Both the position numbers and the translations under genes were made by a program. This document shows, piece by piece, positions 1 through 7,252 of a stretch of DNA of 7,970 bases; position 1 is the first letter of the stretch; each line of letters opens with the position of its first letter. This stretch comes from an uncultured Sphingomonadales bacterium (GTDB lineage: Bacteria > Pseudomonadota > Alphaproteobacteria > Sphingomonadales > Sphingomonadaceae), in assembly GCA_903828025.1 (NCBI GenBank), contig CAIKKO010000482.1, forward strand, positions 1 to 7,970, given 5' to 3'. The notes beneath the pieces were generated by a model. It was not told the DNA's origin, ran no database searches, and worked only from the letters and a program-made list of their open reading frames with translations.

Positions 1-38
1 CCCCGGATGCCGTCGGTGCCGAAGAATTTGCGTGCCAT
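1..38 (-). CDS. glmM: Phosphoglucosamine mutase, N-terminal fragment (cut by left edge)
   Basis: Only the first 12 codons are in the window. They read MARKFFGTDGIR, followed by GG of a probable Gly codon, which is the very characteristic N-terminus of GlmM. GlmM converts glucosamine-6-phosphate to glucosamine-1-phosphate in the cytoplasm, on the route to UDP-GlcNAc for peptidoglycan and lipopolysaccharide. The ATG at 38-36 is chosen because the family normally begins at this Met. An AAGGA lies upstream, about 13 bases away, which is longer than usual. A second in-frame ATG at 89-87 would add 17 residues that do not look like GlmM. The gene is divergent from the transporter that starts at 120. 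Identification rests on 12 residues, but the motif is distinctive. Confidence 0.85.
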   Translation of the reverse strand, partial: MARKFFGTDGIR

Positions 39-119
39 GGCCTGAAACGTGTCCTTGTCTGCTACGCCGGTCGCGGCGCGGATTGCCATATGCCCCTACA
101 CGCTTAATGTCACCGCCCC

Positions 120-1430
120 ATGAACCAAGCGATTAACGATACGTCATCCGGCGAGACGGCGCGTTCGGCCAGCCCCCTGCCCGAAATCACCAAGGTGCCC
201 ACGCTGTGGACTTTTGCCGGGCTGGTGGCCGGGCTTGGCCTCGGCCTGGTCCTGACGATTCGCGCGCCCGCCGCCTTGGCGCCGCTGCTCGCGGTGGCCG
301 AGCCGGTGGGCGACATGTGGCTGCGCGCGCTCAGGGCCACGATCATTCCGCTGGTCGTCTCGCTGCTGTTCATGGGCGTGGTGCAGACCGTGGCGGCTGC
401 GCGGGCGGGAGCCATGGCACGGCGTGCGCTCGGCTGGTTCTATCTGATCCTTGCGGGCGGTTCGGCGATGGCGGCTTTCCTCGTGCCCGCGCTGCTGGCC
501 GTGATCCCCAGCCCCCCGGGTGCGATCGAGGCACTGCGCGCGGGCGTGGCTTCGGCCGATGCGAAGACGGCGGGGCCGATGCCGGGGGTGGGGGATTTCG
601 TGGCTTCGTTCGTGCCTTCCAATGTTTTTGCGGCGGCGGCGAGCGACCAGATCCTGCCCTTGCTGCTGTTCACCGCCATTTTCGCGGTCGCGGCCGCGCG
701 GCTGGCCACGCGCCAGCGCGAGAGCCTGCTGACCTTCTTCGAGGCAGTGGGCGGGGCGACGCTGGTGGTGGTCGGCTGGATCCTGTGGACCGCGCCGGCC
801 GGCGTCTTCGCGCTCAGCTTTGCGGTGGCAGCGCAGACCGGCAGCGCGGCGATCGGCGCGCTGGCGCACTATGTGCTGATCGTGACCTTGACCGGCTCGG
901 TCATGTTTCTTTCGGCCTATCCGATTGCAGTGCTGTTTGGGCGCCAGCCGCTCGGCGCGTTTGCCCGCGCGGTGATCCCGGCGCAGGCGCTGGCGCTTTC
1001 GACGCAGTCCTCGCTCGCATCGCTGCCGGCCATGCTCGGCGCCTGCCGCCAGCTCGGCATTCGCGACCGCGCCGCCGAGTTCACCCTGCCGCTGGCGGTC
1101 GCGCTGTTCCGCGGGACGGGCCCGGCGATGAATTTCGCGGTGGCGCTCTATCTTGCCTATTGGCTCGGCGTGCCGGTCGATGGCTGGCACATGCTGGCGG
1201 GCTTTGCGGTCGCCTCGGTGATGAGTTTCGGCGCGGTCAGCCTGCCCGGCGCGATCAGCCTGGTGACGTCGTGCGGGCCGATTGCGCTGGCGATGGGCGT
1301 GCCGGTGGGGCCGCTGGCGCTGCTGGTGGCGGTGGAAGTGCTGCCCGATCTCATGCGCACGCTCGGCAATGTGACGCTCGATGTCGCGGTGACCGCTGTG
1401 GTGGATCGCGCTGATCGCAGGCCTGATTGA
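120..1430 (+). CDS. Divergent DAACS-family (glutamate/dicarboxylate:cation symporter-like) transporter
   Basis: This 436-residue, strongly hydrophobic protein sits in the inner membrane and belongs to the glutamate/dicarboxylate transporter family (GltPh, GltP, DctA). The family serine-rich hairpin appears as STQSSLASLP (residues 294-303). The re-entrant hairpin HP2 is recognisable as LPGAISLVTS. The last helix keeps DLMRTLGNVTLD (410-421), where D410, R413, T414, N417 and D421 match the GltPh residues D394, R397, T398, N401 and D405 that bind substrate and sodium. The sodium-binding NMDGT motif is absent: the aligned residues are LFRGT (329-333), with Arg331 in place of the usual Asp. Length is normal for the family. 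The ATG at 120 is the first usable start, because an in-frame ATG at 90 runs into a stop; no clear Shine-Dalgarno is visible. Substrate cannot be assigned; the kept Arg413 suggests a carboxylate, and coupling may not be to sodium. Confidence 0.85.
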   Translation: MNQAINDTSSGETARSASPLPEITKVPTLWTFAGLVAGLGLGLVLTIRAPAALAPLLAVAEPVGDMWLRALRATIIPLVVSLLFMGVVQTVAAARAGAMARRALGWFYLILAGGSAMAAFLVPALLAVIPSPPGAIEALRAGVASADAKTAGPMPGVGDFVASFVPSNVFAAAASDQILPLLLFTAIFAVAAARLATRQRESLLTFFEAVGGATLVVVGWILWTAPAGVFALSFAVAAQTGSAAIGALAHYVLIVTLTGSVMFLSAYPIAVLFGRQPLGAFARAVIPAQALALSTQSSLASLPAMLGACRQLGIRDRAAEFTLPLAVALFRGTGPAMNFAVALYLAYWLGVPVDGWHMLAGFAVASVMSFGAVSLPGAISLVTSCGPIALAMGVPVGPLALLVAVEVLPDLMRTLGNVTLDVAVTAVVDRADRRPD

Positions 1431-1491
1431 GTTTCGACCCTACGGAATCGTACTGGGGTGCGGACGGACCTGCCATAAGTTAGTGTCAATG

Positions 1492-1527
1492 CCCCTTGCT
1501 TCGGGGAACTTGCCGCCGGGCAAGGGG
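1492..1527 (+). other. Mutually exclusive hairpins in the leader of the superoxide dismutase gene
   Basis: Three inverted repeats share the same bases. CCCCTTGC (1492-1499) can pair with GCAAGGGG (1520-1527). CTTGCC (1509-1514) can pair with GGCAAG (1519-1524) around a 4-base loop. CCCC (1492-1495) can pair with GGGG (1503-1506). The first two cannot form together. No T-run follows, so this is not a standard intrinsic terminator for the upstream transporter gene. It lies 38 bases before the dismutase start and could be a leader structure, a factor-dependent processing or termination site, or chance in GC-rich DNA. The rest of the 1431-1565 gap shows no promoter I can defend. Confidence 0.3.
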
Positions 1528-1565
1528 TTAGGGCCGATACCTTTGGTGCATCCGCAGGAGTTGCC

Positions 1566-2198
1566 ATGACGATCTCGCTCGCTCCGCTGCCTTATGCCGA
1601 TACCGCACTGGCGCCGTTCATCTCGGCCAGCGCGCTGCAAACGCATCATGACCGGCACCACCAGACCTATGTCGACAATGTCAACGCCGCGACCAAAGGC
1701 GGGACTTTCGCGCTGGCCAGCCTTGCCGCGATCATCTCCGCGGCTGCTGCCGGGGATGACCAGAGCTTGTTCAACAACGCGGCACAGGCCTGGAACCACG
1801 GCTTCTTCTGGCACAGCCTCAGCCCCGGACCGGAGCAACCCGGCGCCGCGCTGTCCGCCGCGATCGACCGCGCCTTCGGCTCGTTGCCTGCCCTGAAGGA
1901 CGAACTGCTCCACCAAGGCATGGCCCATTTCGGATCGGGCTGGGTCTGGCTGGTCAAGCGCGGTGCGGCGCTGGCGGTGGAGCAGACGCACGATGCGGCG
2001 ACGTTCGCGGTGGCGGGACCGGGCGGCGAGGCGGTCCCGCTGCTGGTGATCGACCTGTGGGAACACGCTTATTATCCAGACTACCGGAACGTGCGCAAAA
2101 GCTATCTGAACCAGCTGATCGCAGGCCATCTGGCTTGGACCTTTGCCAGCGAAAACTTTGCCCGCGACGGGGCCTGGACGTATCCGGATCTGATCTAG
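1566..2198 (+). CDS. sodB: Superoxide dismutase, Fe-type (Fe/Mn family)
   Basis: A 210-residue Fe/Mn superoxide dismutase that converts superoxide to oxygen and hydrogen peroxide. No signal peptide is present, so it should be cytoplasmic. The four metal ligands are in place: His27 (in THHDRHHQTY), His78 (in QAWNHGFFW), and Asp163 and His167 (in VIDLWEHAYY). The active-site gateway Tyr35 is kept. Gln74 in NNAAQAWNH matches Gln69 of E. coli SodB, the position that marks Fe-type enzymes; Mn-types have Gly there. Metal choice is still an inference, as some family members accept either metal. It is longer than E. coli SodB (193 residues) through a small insertion near residues 61-67 and a C-terminal tail. 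AGGAG at 1556-1560 lies 5 bases before the ATG and supports the start. Several alpha-proteobacteria carry two sod genes, and this could be the more divergent copy. Confidence 0.93.
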   Translation: MTISLAPLPYADTALAPFISASALQTHHDRHHQTYVDNVNAATKGGTFALASLAAIISAAAAGDDQSLFNNAAQAWNHGFFWHSLSPGPEQPGAALSAAIDRAFGSLPALKDELLHQGMAHFGSGWVWLVKRGAALAVEQTHDAATFAVAGPGGEAVPLLVIDLWEHAYYPDYRNVRKSYLNQLIAGHLAWTFASENFARDGAWTYPDLI

Positions 2199-3403
2199 GA
2201 CTCTGGCTCGACGAACCCGGAATCCGGCACGCTCGCCGGTGCGCCGCGAAACAGCGGCTCGCCGAGCAGGAAGCCGATCAGATTGGGCCGCCCCAGGTTT
2301 TCGAGCAGCGCTTCGATAATCAGCAGGACCGGCACCGACAGCAGCGCGCCAAGCACGCCCCAGATCCACGAAAAATAGCTGATCGCCAGCAGGATCGAGA
2401 CCGGGCTCACGGTGAAGCGCGCGCCAAGGATCGCGGGGGTGACGAAATTGGCCTCGATCGCGTGGAGCGCCAGAAAGGCCAGCGCGGGAACCAGCCCCAC
2501 CGCGACCGAACTGGCGGTGCCGAGCCCGACCAGCGCCAGCAGCCCGGTCATCGTCAGCGGCCCGAGATAGGGCAGGAAATTGAACACGAACGCCAGCCCG
2601 CCCCACATGATCGGCGCGCTCAGCCCATAGACCGAGGCTCCGCCGGCCACGATCAGCCCCACCCCGAAGTTGATCTGCGCGACAGTCAGCAGGTAGCCGG
2701 CCACCCGGTCCTGCACATCGCGCATGACCTGCGCGATCCGCACCGAGGCGTTGGGGTTCTGCACGTCGTTCTGGAGGCGTCGCTTCACGCGGATGCGCGT
2801 CTCGATCATGAAAAAGGTCATCAGCACGGTGAGCAGCGTTTCAAGCACCACGCTGGGGGTGGCGAAGGCGACCTGCTCGATCACCGAGGGGCTGGCGAGC
2901 ACGACCTCGCGCGTGGTGTGCCCGGTCAGCCGCGCGAGTTGGCGGTTGAAATCGTTGATCCACGCCAGATTGCCGCGCAGCTCGGCAAAGCGGCGGCCGA
3001 CCACGTTCAGCATGTCGGGCACCTGATCGGCCATGTCGAACGCGGGCTGGAGGATCAGGGCCAGCGCGACAACGATCACCCCGGCCATCGTCAGAATCGC
3101 GATCAGCGAGGCCAGCATGCCCGGCAGGCCAAACCGGGTCAGCCGGTCTGCCAGCGGGGCCAGCACGATGGTGATGACCACCGCGATCACCGGCGGCAGG
3201 AACACGACCGAGCCGATCGACAGCACGAACGGCAGCGCCATGAACAGGCCCGCCATCAGCAGCAGCACGATGGCCGATTGCAGCCGGGCGCGGGCATCGC
3301 CGGACCATTCGTTCAGATCGTCCGCGCGGCGCATCGGCGCGCCCGGAGGCGCTGCGGCAGCCGGTTCGTCGAACGGCAGATCGGGGTTGGGCAAGTCGGC
3401 CAT
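2195..3403 (-). CDS. AI-2E/PerM-family (UPF0118) membrane transporter
   Basis: A 402-residue multi-pass inner-membrane protein of the AI-2E transporter (PerM, UPF0118) family. It has a polar, Pro- and Ala-rich cytosolic N-terminus of about 40 residues, then a cluster of membrane segments. A long amphipathic stretch of roughly 100 residues follows, and a second membrane cluster fills the C-terminal half. Family signatures are NFLPYLGP (275-282), and further on NFVTPAILG and the GVLGALLSVPVLLIIEALLE segment near the C-terminus. Members have been linked to autoinducer-2 export, Na+/H+ antiport or metabolite efflux, so substrate is not assignable. The ATG at 3403-3401 is preferred; a TTG at 3442 would add 13 residues and has no better ribosome site. 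Its stop codon (2197-2195) interlocks with the dismutase stop on the other strand in the shared bases CTAG. It lies 110 bases downstream of the GNAT-like gene on the same strand, so co-transcription is possible. Confidence 0.87.
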   Translation of the reverse strand: MADLPNPDLPFDEPAAAAPPGAPMRRADDLNEWSGDARARLQSAIVLLLMAGLFMALPFVLSIGSVVFLPPVIAVVITIVLAPLADRLTRFGLPGMLASLIAILTMAGVIVVALALILQPAFDMADQVPDMLNVVGRRFAELRGNLAWINDFNRQLARLTGHTTREVVLASPSVIEQVAFATPSVVLETLLTVLMTFFMIETRIRVKRRLQNDVQNPNASVRIAQVMRDVQDRVAGYLLTVAQINFGVGLIVAGGASVYGLSAPIMWGGLAFVFNFLPYLGPLTMTGLLALVGLGTASSVAVGLVPALAFLALHAIEANFVTPAILGARFTVSPVSILLAISYFSWIWGVLGALLSVPVLLIIEALLENLGRPNLIGFLLGEPLFRGAPASVPDSGFVEPES

Positions 3404-3513
3404 GATACTGTGCAATCTGGCCCCCCACTGTGGCGGGATCAAGACCGCAGAATCAGCGGCATAGGGGTTTTTATCCCGGCTACCGCACGCGCAGGCCGGT
3501 TCGCCTGAGTGGT

Positions 3514-4692
3514 TCAGCCTGCCAGCGGTTTGCCGTAGATCATGTATTCCTTGTTGACGTGGCTTTCGATGGCATCGGCGATGGCCACCATCCCCTGATT
3601 GTCATCGAGGATCCAGCCGATTTCGCCGCGCACGGAGCCATAGCGGGCCACCGCGTTGCGGCGGATATACTCGATCATCATGAAGGCCAGCTGGCTGGCG
3701 AGGCGCGAGGATTGCAGCTTTTTGCGCACCCCCATCAGCGGCACGCGCATCGTGCGGACCTTGGGTTTGCGCAGCCACAGCAAGAGCTTGGCCCAGTTGA
3801 ACGGAAACAGCGATCCGCCCATGGGTTTGAGCACTTCGTTGAGATCGGGCAGAGTCATCATGAAGGCCACTGGCTCGCCGTCATATTCGGCGACCATGAT
3901 CAGATCCTCGCGCACGATCGGTTTGAACTTCTTGCCGGCATAGGCGATTTCGGTGTCGGTGAACGGCACGAAGCCCCAGTTGTCGGACCAGGCATCGTTG
4001 AGGATGTCGAGGATCAGCCGCGCTTCGGCATCGAACTTGCTCTTGTCGACACCGCGGATGCGGATGCGGGCGTTCTTTTCGCCCGAACTGATCACGCGCT
4101 GGATCAGCGGCGGAAATTCGTGCGTGATATTCAGCTCATAGGTCAGCAGCCGCTTGGCGGGAGTATAGCCCATGGCTTCGATATAGGCAGGGTAGCGCGC
4201 GCTCTGGTGGCCCATCATCACGGTGGGCGGCTGGTCGAAACCGCTGATGAGCTGGCCCGGCTCTTCCCAGATCGACATCGAGATCGGCGCGAGCACGCGG
4301 TTCATGCCCTGTTCGCGCAGCCAGTCCTCGGCGCGGGCGATCAGCGCATGGGCGACGGCTTCATCCTCGGCTTCGAGCAGGCCCCAGTTGCCCACGCCTG
4401 GCCCCATGCCCTGCACCGGGTCCATCGCGGTGGCCAGATGGTCGATGTGCGCGGAAATGCGCCCGACAATCGCCTCGCCGCGCCGCGCGAGGAACAGCTG
4501 CACGTCGGCATGCTCGAAGAACGGGTTCTTGCCCGGGGTGACCAGCTCGAGCGCCTCCATCCTGAGCGGCGGCACCCAGGCCGGATCATCGCGGTTGATG
4601 CGGTAGGCGAAGTCCACAAAGGCAGCGCGTTCGGCCTTGCTGGAAACGGGCGTGATGCTTACTTCGCCTGAAGCGCTGGAATGGCCGGCCAC
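3514..4692 (-). CDS. GNAT-like N-acetyltransferase-family protein of unknown substrate
   Basis: A 392-residue soluble protein with no signal peptide or membrane segment. It resembles a conserved family of about 380-400 residues found in alpha-proteobacteria and usually annotated as GNAT-like N-acetyltransferase or hypothetical. The N-terminal half contains a GNAT-like strand pair (QLFLARRGEAIVGRISAHI) and the segment WGLLEAEDEAVAHALIARAE, with AEDWLREQGMNRVLAPIS after it. The C-terminal half has a second GNAT-like region with LMGVRKKLQ, MMIEYIRRNAVARYG and GEIGWILDDNQGM. A double-lobed GNAT fold is inferred; the substrate is unknown. The start is a GTG at 4692-4690 preceded by AAAGG with a 7-base spacer, and no in-frame ATG lies nearby. 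It is divergent from the desaturase gene across a 132-base gap. A possible -10 TGTAAT lies at 4717-4712, without a convincing -35. The AI-2E-family gene follows on the same strand. Confidence 0.75.
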   Translation of the reverse strand: MAGHSSASGEVSITPVSSKAERAAFVDFAYRINRDDPAWVPPLRMEALELVTPGKNPFFEHADVQLFLARRGEAIVGRISAHIDHLATAMDPVQGMGPGVGNWGLLEAEDEAVAHALIARAEDWLREQGMNRVLAPISMSIWEEPGQLISGFDQPPTVMMGHQSARYPAYIEAMGYTPAKRLLTYELNITHEFPPLIQRVISSGEKNARIRIRGVDKSKFDAEARLILDILNDAWSDNWGFVPFTDTEIAYAGKKFKPIVREDLIMVAEYDGEPVAFMMTLPDLNEVLKPMGGSLFPFNWAKLLLWLRKPKVRTMRVPLMGVRKKLQSSRLASQLAFMMIEYIRRNAVARYGSVRGEIGWILDDNQGMVAIADAIESHVNKEYMIYGKPLAG

Positions 4693-4824
4693 GATCTTGC
4701 CTTTGTTTGGAATTACAGGGGGAAGGTGTGGTGACCTGCGTTCGCCCGGGTCGGCTTGTCAAGCGTGGCATCGGGCTGGATGGGGAACGCAGTCCGCCCA
4801 GACGGCTTACTTGGGAACAATTGC

Positions 4825-5931
4825 ATGCTCGCCTCTCAGACTTTTGAAGTGGCCCCGGATGCCGTGCCGCCGCAGGGCAGCGCGCCGCTGAGCGCCGCCG
4901 CGAGGCTTGCGCGAACGCCCGATGACAAGGCCATGCTGCGCGCTGCGGTCGAGCTGACCCGCGATCTTGCGCCCGCGCGCGGGGCGATTTTCTGGCCCGA
5001 CATGCTGCTTTCGGCGCTCGTGGGCTACGGCGCGCTCGCGGGGGCGATCCTGACGCAGAACGGCTGGATCATGGCGGCCTGTGCGCTTGTCTCGGCGCTG
5101 GCACTGTACCGCGCGCTGCTGTTCATTCACGAACTGTCGCATATCCACCGGGATGCGCTGCCGGGGTTCCGCACGGTGTGGAATCTGCTCGTGGGCATCC
5201 CGCTGCTCACGCCCTCGTTCATGTACGAAGGCGTCCACCCGCTGCACCATGCGCGCACCCGCTATGGCACGGCGGAAGACCCGGAATATCTGCCGCTCGC
5301 GCTGATGAAGCCGTGGTCGCTGCCGGTGTTCCTGCTCACCGCCATTCTGCTGCCGCTGGCGCTGCTGGTGCGTTCGGCGGTGCTGGTGCCGCTCGGCGCG
5401 CTGATCCCGCCGCTGCGGAGGCTGGTGTGGGCGCGGGCCTCTTCGCTGTCGATCAACCCGGCGTTCGAGCGCCGCCCGCCTGAAGGCGATTTCGCGCGCA
5501 TGGTGGTCTGGCAGGAACTGGGCGTAGCGGCTTGGGCGTGGTTCGTGCTCGGCTGGTCGGCCACGCACAGCTGGCACCCGCTGCTGGTCGCGCTGGCGGT
5601 GATCGCGCTGACAGCGGTGCTCAACCAGGCCCGCACGCTGGTCGCGCACTTGTGGGAGAACGAGGGCGAGACGATGACCGTGACCGGGCAGTACCTCGAT
5701 TCGGTCAATGTGCCGCCGCCGGGCTGGGTAACCGTGCTCTGGGCCCCGGTCGGCCTGCGCTACCACGCGCTGCACCACTTGCTGCCGAGCCTGCCCTACC
5801 ACGCGCTGACCGAAGCCCACCGCCGGTTGGTTGCTGAACTGGGTGCCGGTTCGACATATGCACGCGCGAACTATCCGGGCCTGTTTCCGCTGCTGGGGCG
5901 GCTGGTGCGCAGCACGATGGGATCAAGGTAG
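4825..5931 (+). CDS. Membrane fatty acid desaturase family protein
   Basis: A 368-residue integral membrane protein with the three histidine boxes of the di-iron membrane desaturase/hydroxylase superfamily: HELSHIH (102-108), HPLHH (138-142) and HALHH (314-318). These His residues bind two iron atoms that activate oxygen for insertion of a double bond or hydroxyl into an acyl chain. Hydrophobic segments flank the boxes (about 55-100, 170-205 and 230-270). The fold and chemistry follow from the family; whether the substrate is a fatty acyl lipid, a sphingolipid or another chain cannot be read from sequence. The ATG at 4825 is chosen because GGGAA lies 7 bases upstream. A TTG at 4756 in the same frame would add 23 residues with no family resemblance and is not preferred. 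The gene is divergent from the GNAT-like gene and converges on tauE, 16 bases beyond its stop. Confidence 0.85.
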   Translation: MLASQTFEVAPDAVPPQGSAPLSAAARLARTPDDKAMLRAAVELTRDLAPARGAIFWPDMLLSALVGYGALAGAILTQNGWIMAACALVSALALYRALLFIHELSHIHRDALPGFRTVWNLLVGIPLLTPSFMYEGVHPLHHARTRYGTAEDPEYLPLALMKPWSLPVFLLTAILLPLALLVRSAVLVPLGALIPPLRRLVWARASSLSINPAFERRPPEGDFARMVVWQELGVAAWAWFVLGWSATHSWHPLLVALAVIALTAVLNQARTLVAHLWENEGETMTVTGQYLDSVNVPPPGWVTVLWAPVGLRYHALHHLLPSLPYHALTEAHRRLVAELGAGSTYARANYPGLFPLLGRLVRSTMGSR

Positions 5932-5938
5932 GGCGCGC

Positions 5939-5953
5939 CGCTAAGCGTTAGCG
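5939..5953. terminator. Short inverted repeat between convergent genes, possible shared terminator
   Basis: CGCTAA (5939-5944) and TTAGCG (5948-5953) form a perfect 6-base stem around the loop GCG. It sits exactly at the junction of the desaturase and tauE genes, and the right arm includes the tauE stop codon. No T-run follows on either strand, so an intrinsic terminator is not well supported. A two-way end signal working with Rho or RNA processing is possible. Confidence 0.3.
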
Positions 5954-6724
5954 CATCACCGCGACATAGATCCCGACCGCAATCACGAGCACGGCAAACC
6001 CGCGCTCGACCAGCCCGCGCCGCGCGGCCAGGTGCTTCGCGCCCGCCAAGCCCAGCGCCGCACCCGCCAGTCCGCCCGCCACGAGCAGCGCCACCAGCGG
6101 CCACTCGACAAAGCCCGAAACCGCATAGGAGGTGGCCGTCGTCGCGCCGAGCGCGGCCACAACCACCAGCGACGTGCCCGAAGCCTGGCGCATCGGCATG
6201 GCGGTCGCGGCGATCAGGCCGGGCACGATCAGGAACCCGCCGCCAATCCCGAAAAACCCCGCGAGCAGCCCGGTGCCAAAGCCGATGGGAATAAGCCGCG
6301 GCAGGAGCTGCGCGGCGCTGGTCCGCGTGAGCCGCACGTCGGCGCGCTCCGCGCCTCGGCGCGAGCGGAGCATCGAAAGGCCCACGCCGATCATCAGCAG
6401 GCCGAACAGCAGGAGCAGCCGCTTGCCATCAAGCGCCTTGCCCGCCTCTGCCCCGATTGCCGCGCCGATCACGCCAGATAGCGCGAAAACCCCGGCGCAG
6501 CGCCATTTGACCGTGCCCGCGCGCGCATGGCCCGCCAGCCCGACCAGCGCATTGAGCGTGACCGCGACCGCGCTGGTGCCCACGGCGGCATGGGCCGAAG
6601 CGACGCCGACGCCGTAGACCAGCAGCGGGGTCATCAGGATCGATCCGCCCGCGCCCAGCCCGGCGAGGATCGCGCCGATGAGGGCACCGCTGGCCAGCGC
6701 CGCGAGGATCGTCTCGATCAGCAT
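5948..6724 (-). CDS. TauE/SafE-family sulfite (sulfur-anion) exporter
   Basis: A 258-residue inner-membrane protein of the TauE/SafE family, nearly all hydrophobic, with about eight membrane segments. It shows the internal two-fold repeat of the family. The first glycine-rich motif is GLGAGGSILMTP (22-33). The second is GFFGIGGGFLIVP (156-168). A short charged loop (about 120-140) separates the halves. Family members export sulfite, sulfoacetate or other small sulfur anions. Here the neighbours point to removal of sulfite or thiosulfate made during persulfide breakdown. Its ATG lies 3 bases after the stop of the rhodanese gene (TAG GCC ATG on the minus strand) and has only a weak ribosome site, so translational coupling is likely. 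It is the third gene of a bigR-ygaP-tauE unit. The exact anion is inferred from context only. Confidence 0.85.
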   Translation of the reverse strand: MLIETILAALASGALIGAILAGLGAGGSILMTPLLVYGVGVASAHAAVGTSAVAVTLNALVGLAGHARAGTVKWRCAGVFALSGVIGAAIGAEAGKALDGKRLLLLFGLLMIGVGLSMLRSRRGAERADVRLTRTSAAQLLPRLIPIGFGTGLLAGFFGIGGGFLIVPGLIAATAMPMRQASGTSLVVVAALGATTATSYAVSGFVEWPLVALLVAGGLAGAALGLAGAKHLAARRGLVERGFAVLVIAVGIYVAVMR

Positions 6725-6727
6725 GGC

Positions 6728-7252
6728 CTAAACAGCCGGACGCCGGTTCCACGGCATCATCGCCAGAAGCCGCGCCATGCCGCACCAGCCGGTGGTTCCC
6801 GCGAACACCAGCCCTGCGCCGACGAAGGCGGCAAGGCCAAGGAACGCCGTCTGGACTGTCAGGCCGAGCACGACGCCCAGCACCACCAGCGAACCCGCCG
6901 TGATCTGCACTTGCCGCATGATCTCCATCGGGGCCTTGCGGTCCTCGACCACCGGCAGACCGGCGGCGCGCCAGGCGTCGAGCCCGCCTTCGAGCAGATA
7001 GGCCGGGCAATCAGCAGCGGCGGCGAGGCGATCGGCGTTGGCACCCGTGCGCATGCCGGTGCGGCAGTGGTAGACGACCGCCGACGGTTTCTCGATTTGG
7101 CCCTCGATTTGGCCCAACGTATCGAGCGGGCGGTTTTGCGCGCCCGGTATGCTGGCGCGGGCGTGCTCGTCGGGGCTGCGAATATCGACCAGCGTGGCAC
7201 CTGCGGTGATCAGGCGGCGGGCTTCAGCGGGTGTGATGGTGGGCAAGGTCAT
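6728..7252 (-). CDS. ygaP: YgaP-like rhodanese with C-terminal membrane hairpin
   Basis: A 174-residue protein, the same length as E. coli YgaP. Residues 1-105 form a single rhodanese domain with VDIRSPDEH (22-30) and the active-site loop CRTGMRTG starting at Cys63, which matches the catalytic Cys63 of YgaP. The C-terminal part has two membrane segments (about 115-155) followed by GWCGMARLL and PWN near the end. Cys157 matches the second conserved cysteine of YgaP. Rhodaneses move sulfane sulfur from thiosulfate or persulfides to an acceptor through a cysteine persulfide; this one would work at the inner membrane. The ATG at 7252 is chosen because AAGGA lies 8 bases upstream inside the end of the repressor gene. 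An earlier in-frame start would overlap that gene more. The stop of the repressor gene overlaps this ATG as ATGA, which implies coupled translation. Confidence 0.9.
   Translation of the reverse strand: MTLPTITPAEARRLITAGATLVDIRSPDEHARASIPGAQNRPLDTLGQIEGQIEKPSAVVYHCRTGMRTGANADRLAAAADCPAYLLEGGLDAWRAAGLPVVEDRKAPMEIMRQVQITAGSLVVLGVVLGLTVQTAFLGLAAFVGAGLVFAGTTGWCGMARLLAMMPWNRRPAV

Noticed and set aside
1440..2606. Minus-strand open frame of 388 codons covering the dismutase gene
   Set aside because: It overlaps the full dismutase, which has all four metal ligands, and part of the AI-2E-family gene. The predicted protein is of low-complexity Arg/Gly-rich character.
3404..3442. TTG-initiated 13-residue extension of the AI-2E-family protein
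   Set aside because: No ribosome site precedes the TTG, and an ATG at 3403 gives a normal N-terminus.
2057..3508. Plus-strand open frame of 483 codons opposite the AI-2E-family gene
   Set aside because: Its translation is rich in Arg, Gln, His and Asp with no recognisable domain, typical of the complementary strand of a GC-rich gene; the minus-strand frame has clear family motifs.
3404..3513. Possible terminator between the GNAT-like and AI-2E-family genes
   Set aside because: Only weak 4-5 base stems with long loops are visible (for example CCGGC with GCCGG on the minus strand); although an A-rich run follows, there is no T-run on the transcribed strand.
3430..4671. Plus-strand open frame of 413 codons opposite the GNAT-like gene
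   Set aside because: It is a composition-driven shadow with no family motif. The minus-strand protein is conserved in kind and has a ribosome site.
4757..4762. Perfect TTGACA on the minus strand upstream of the GNAT-like gene
   Set aside because: No acceptable -10 lies 16-18 bases downstream, and the TGTAAT at 4717-4712 is too far away, so a promoter call is not supported.
4807..5820. Minus-strand open frame of 337 codons opposite the desaturase
   Set aside because: Arg/Gln/His-rich antisense shadow; the plus strand carries three histidine boxes.
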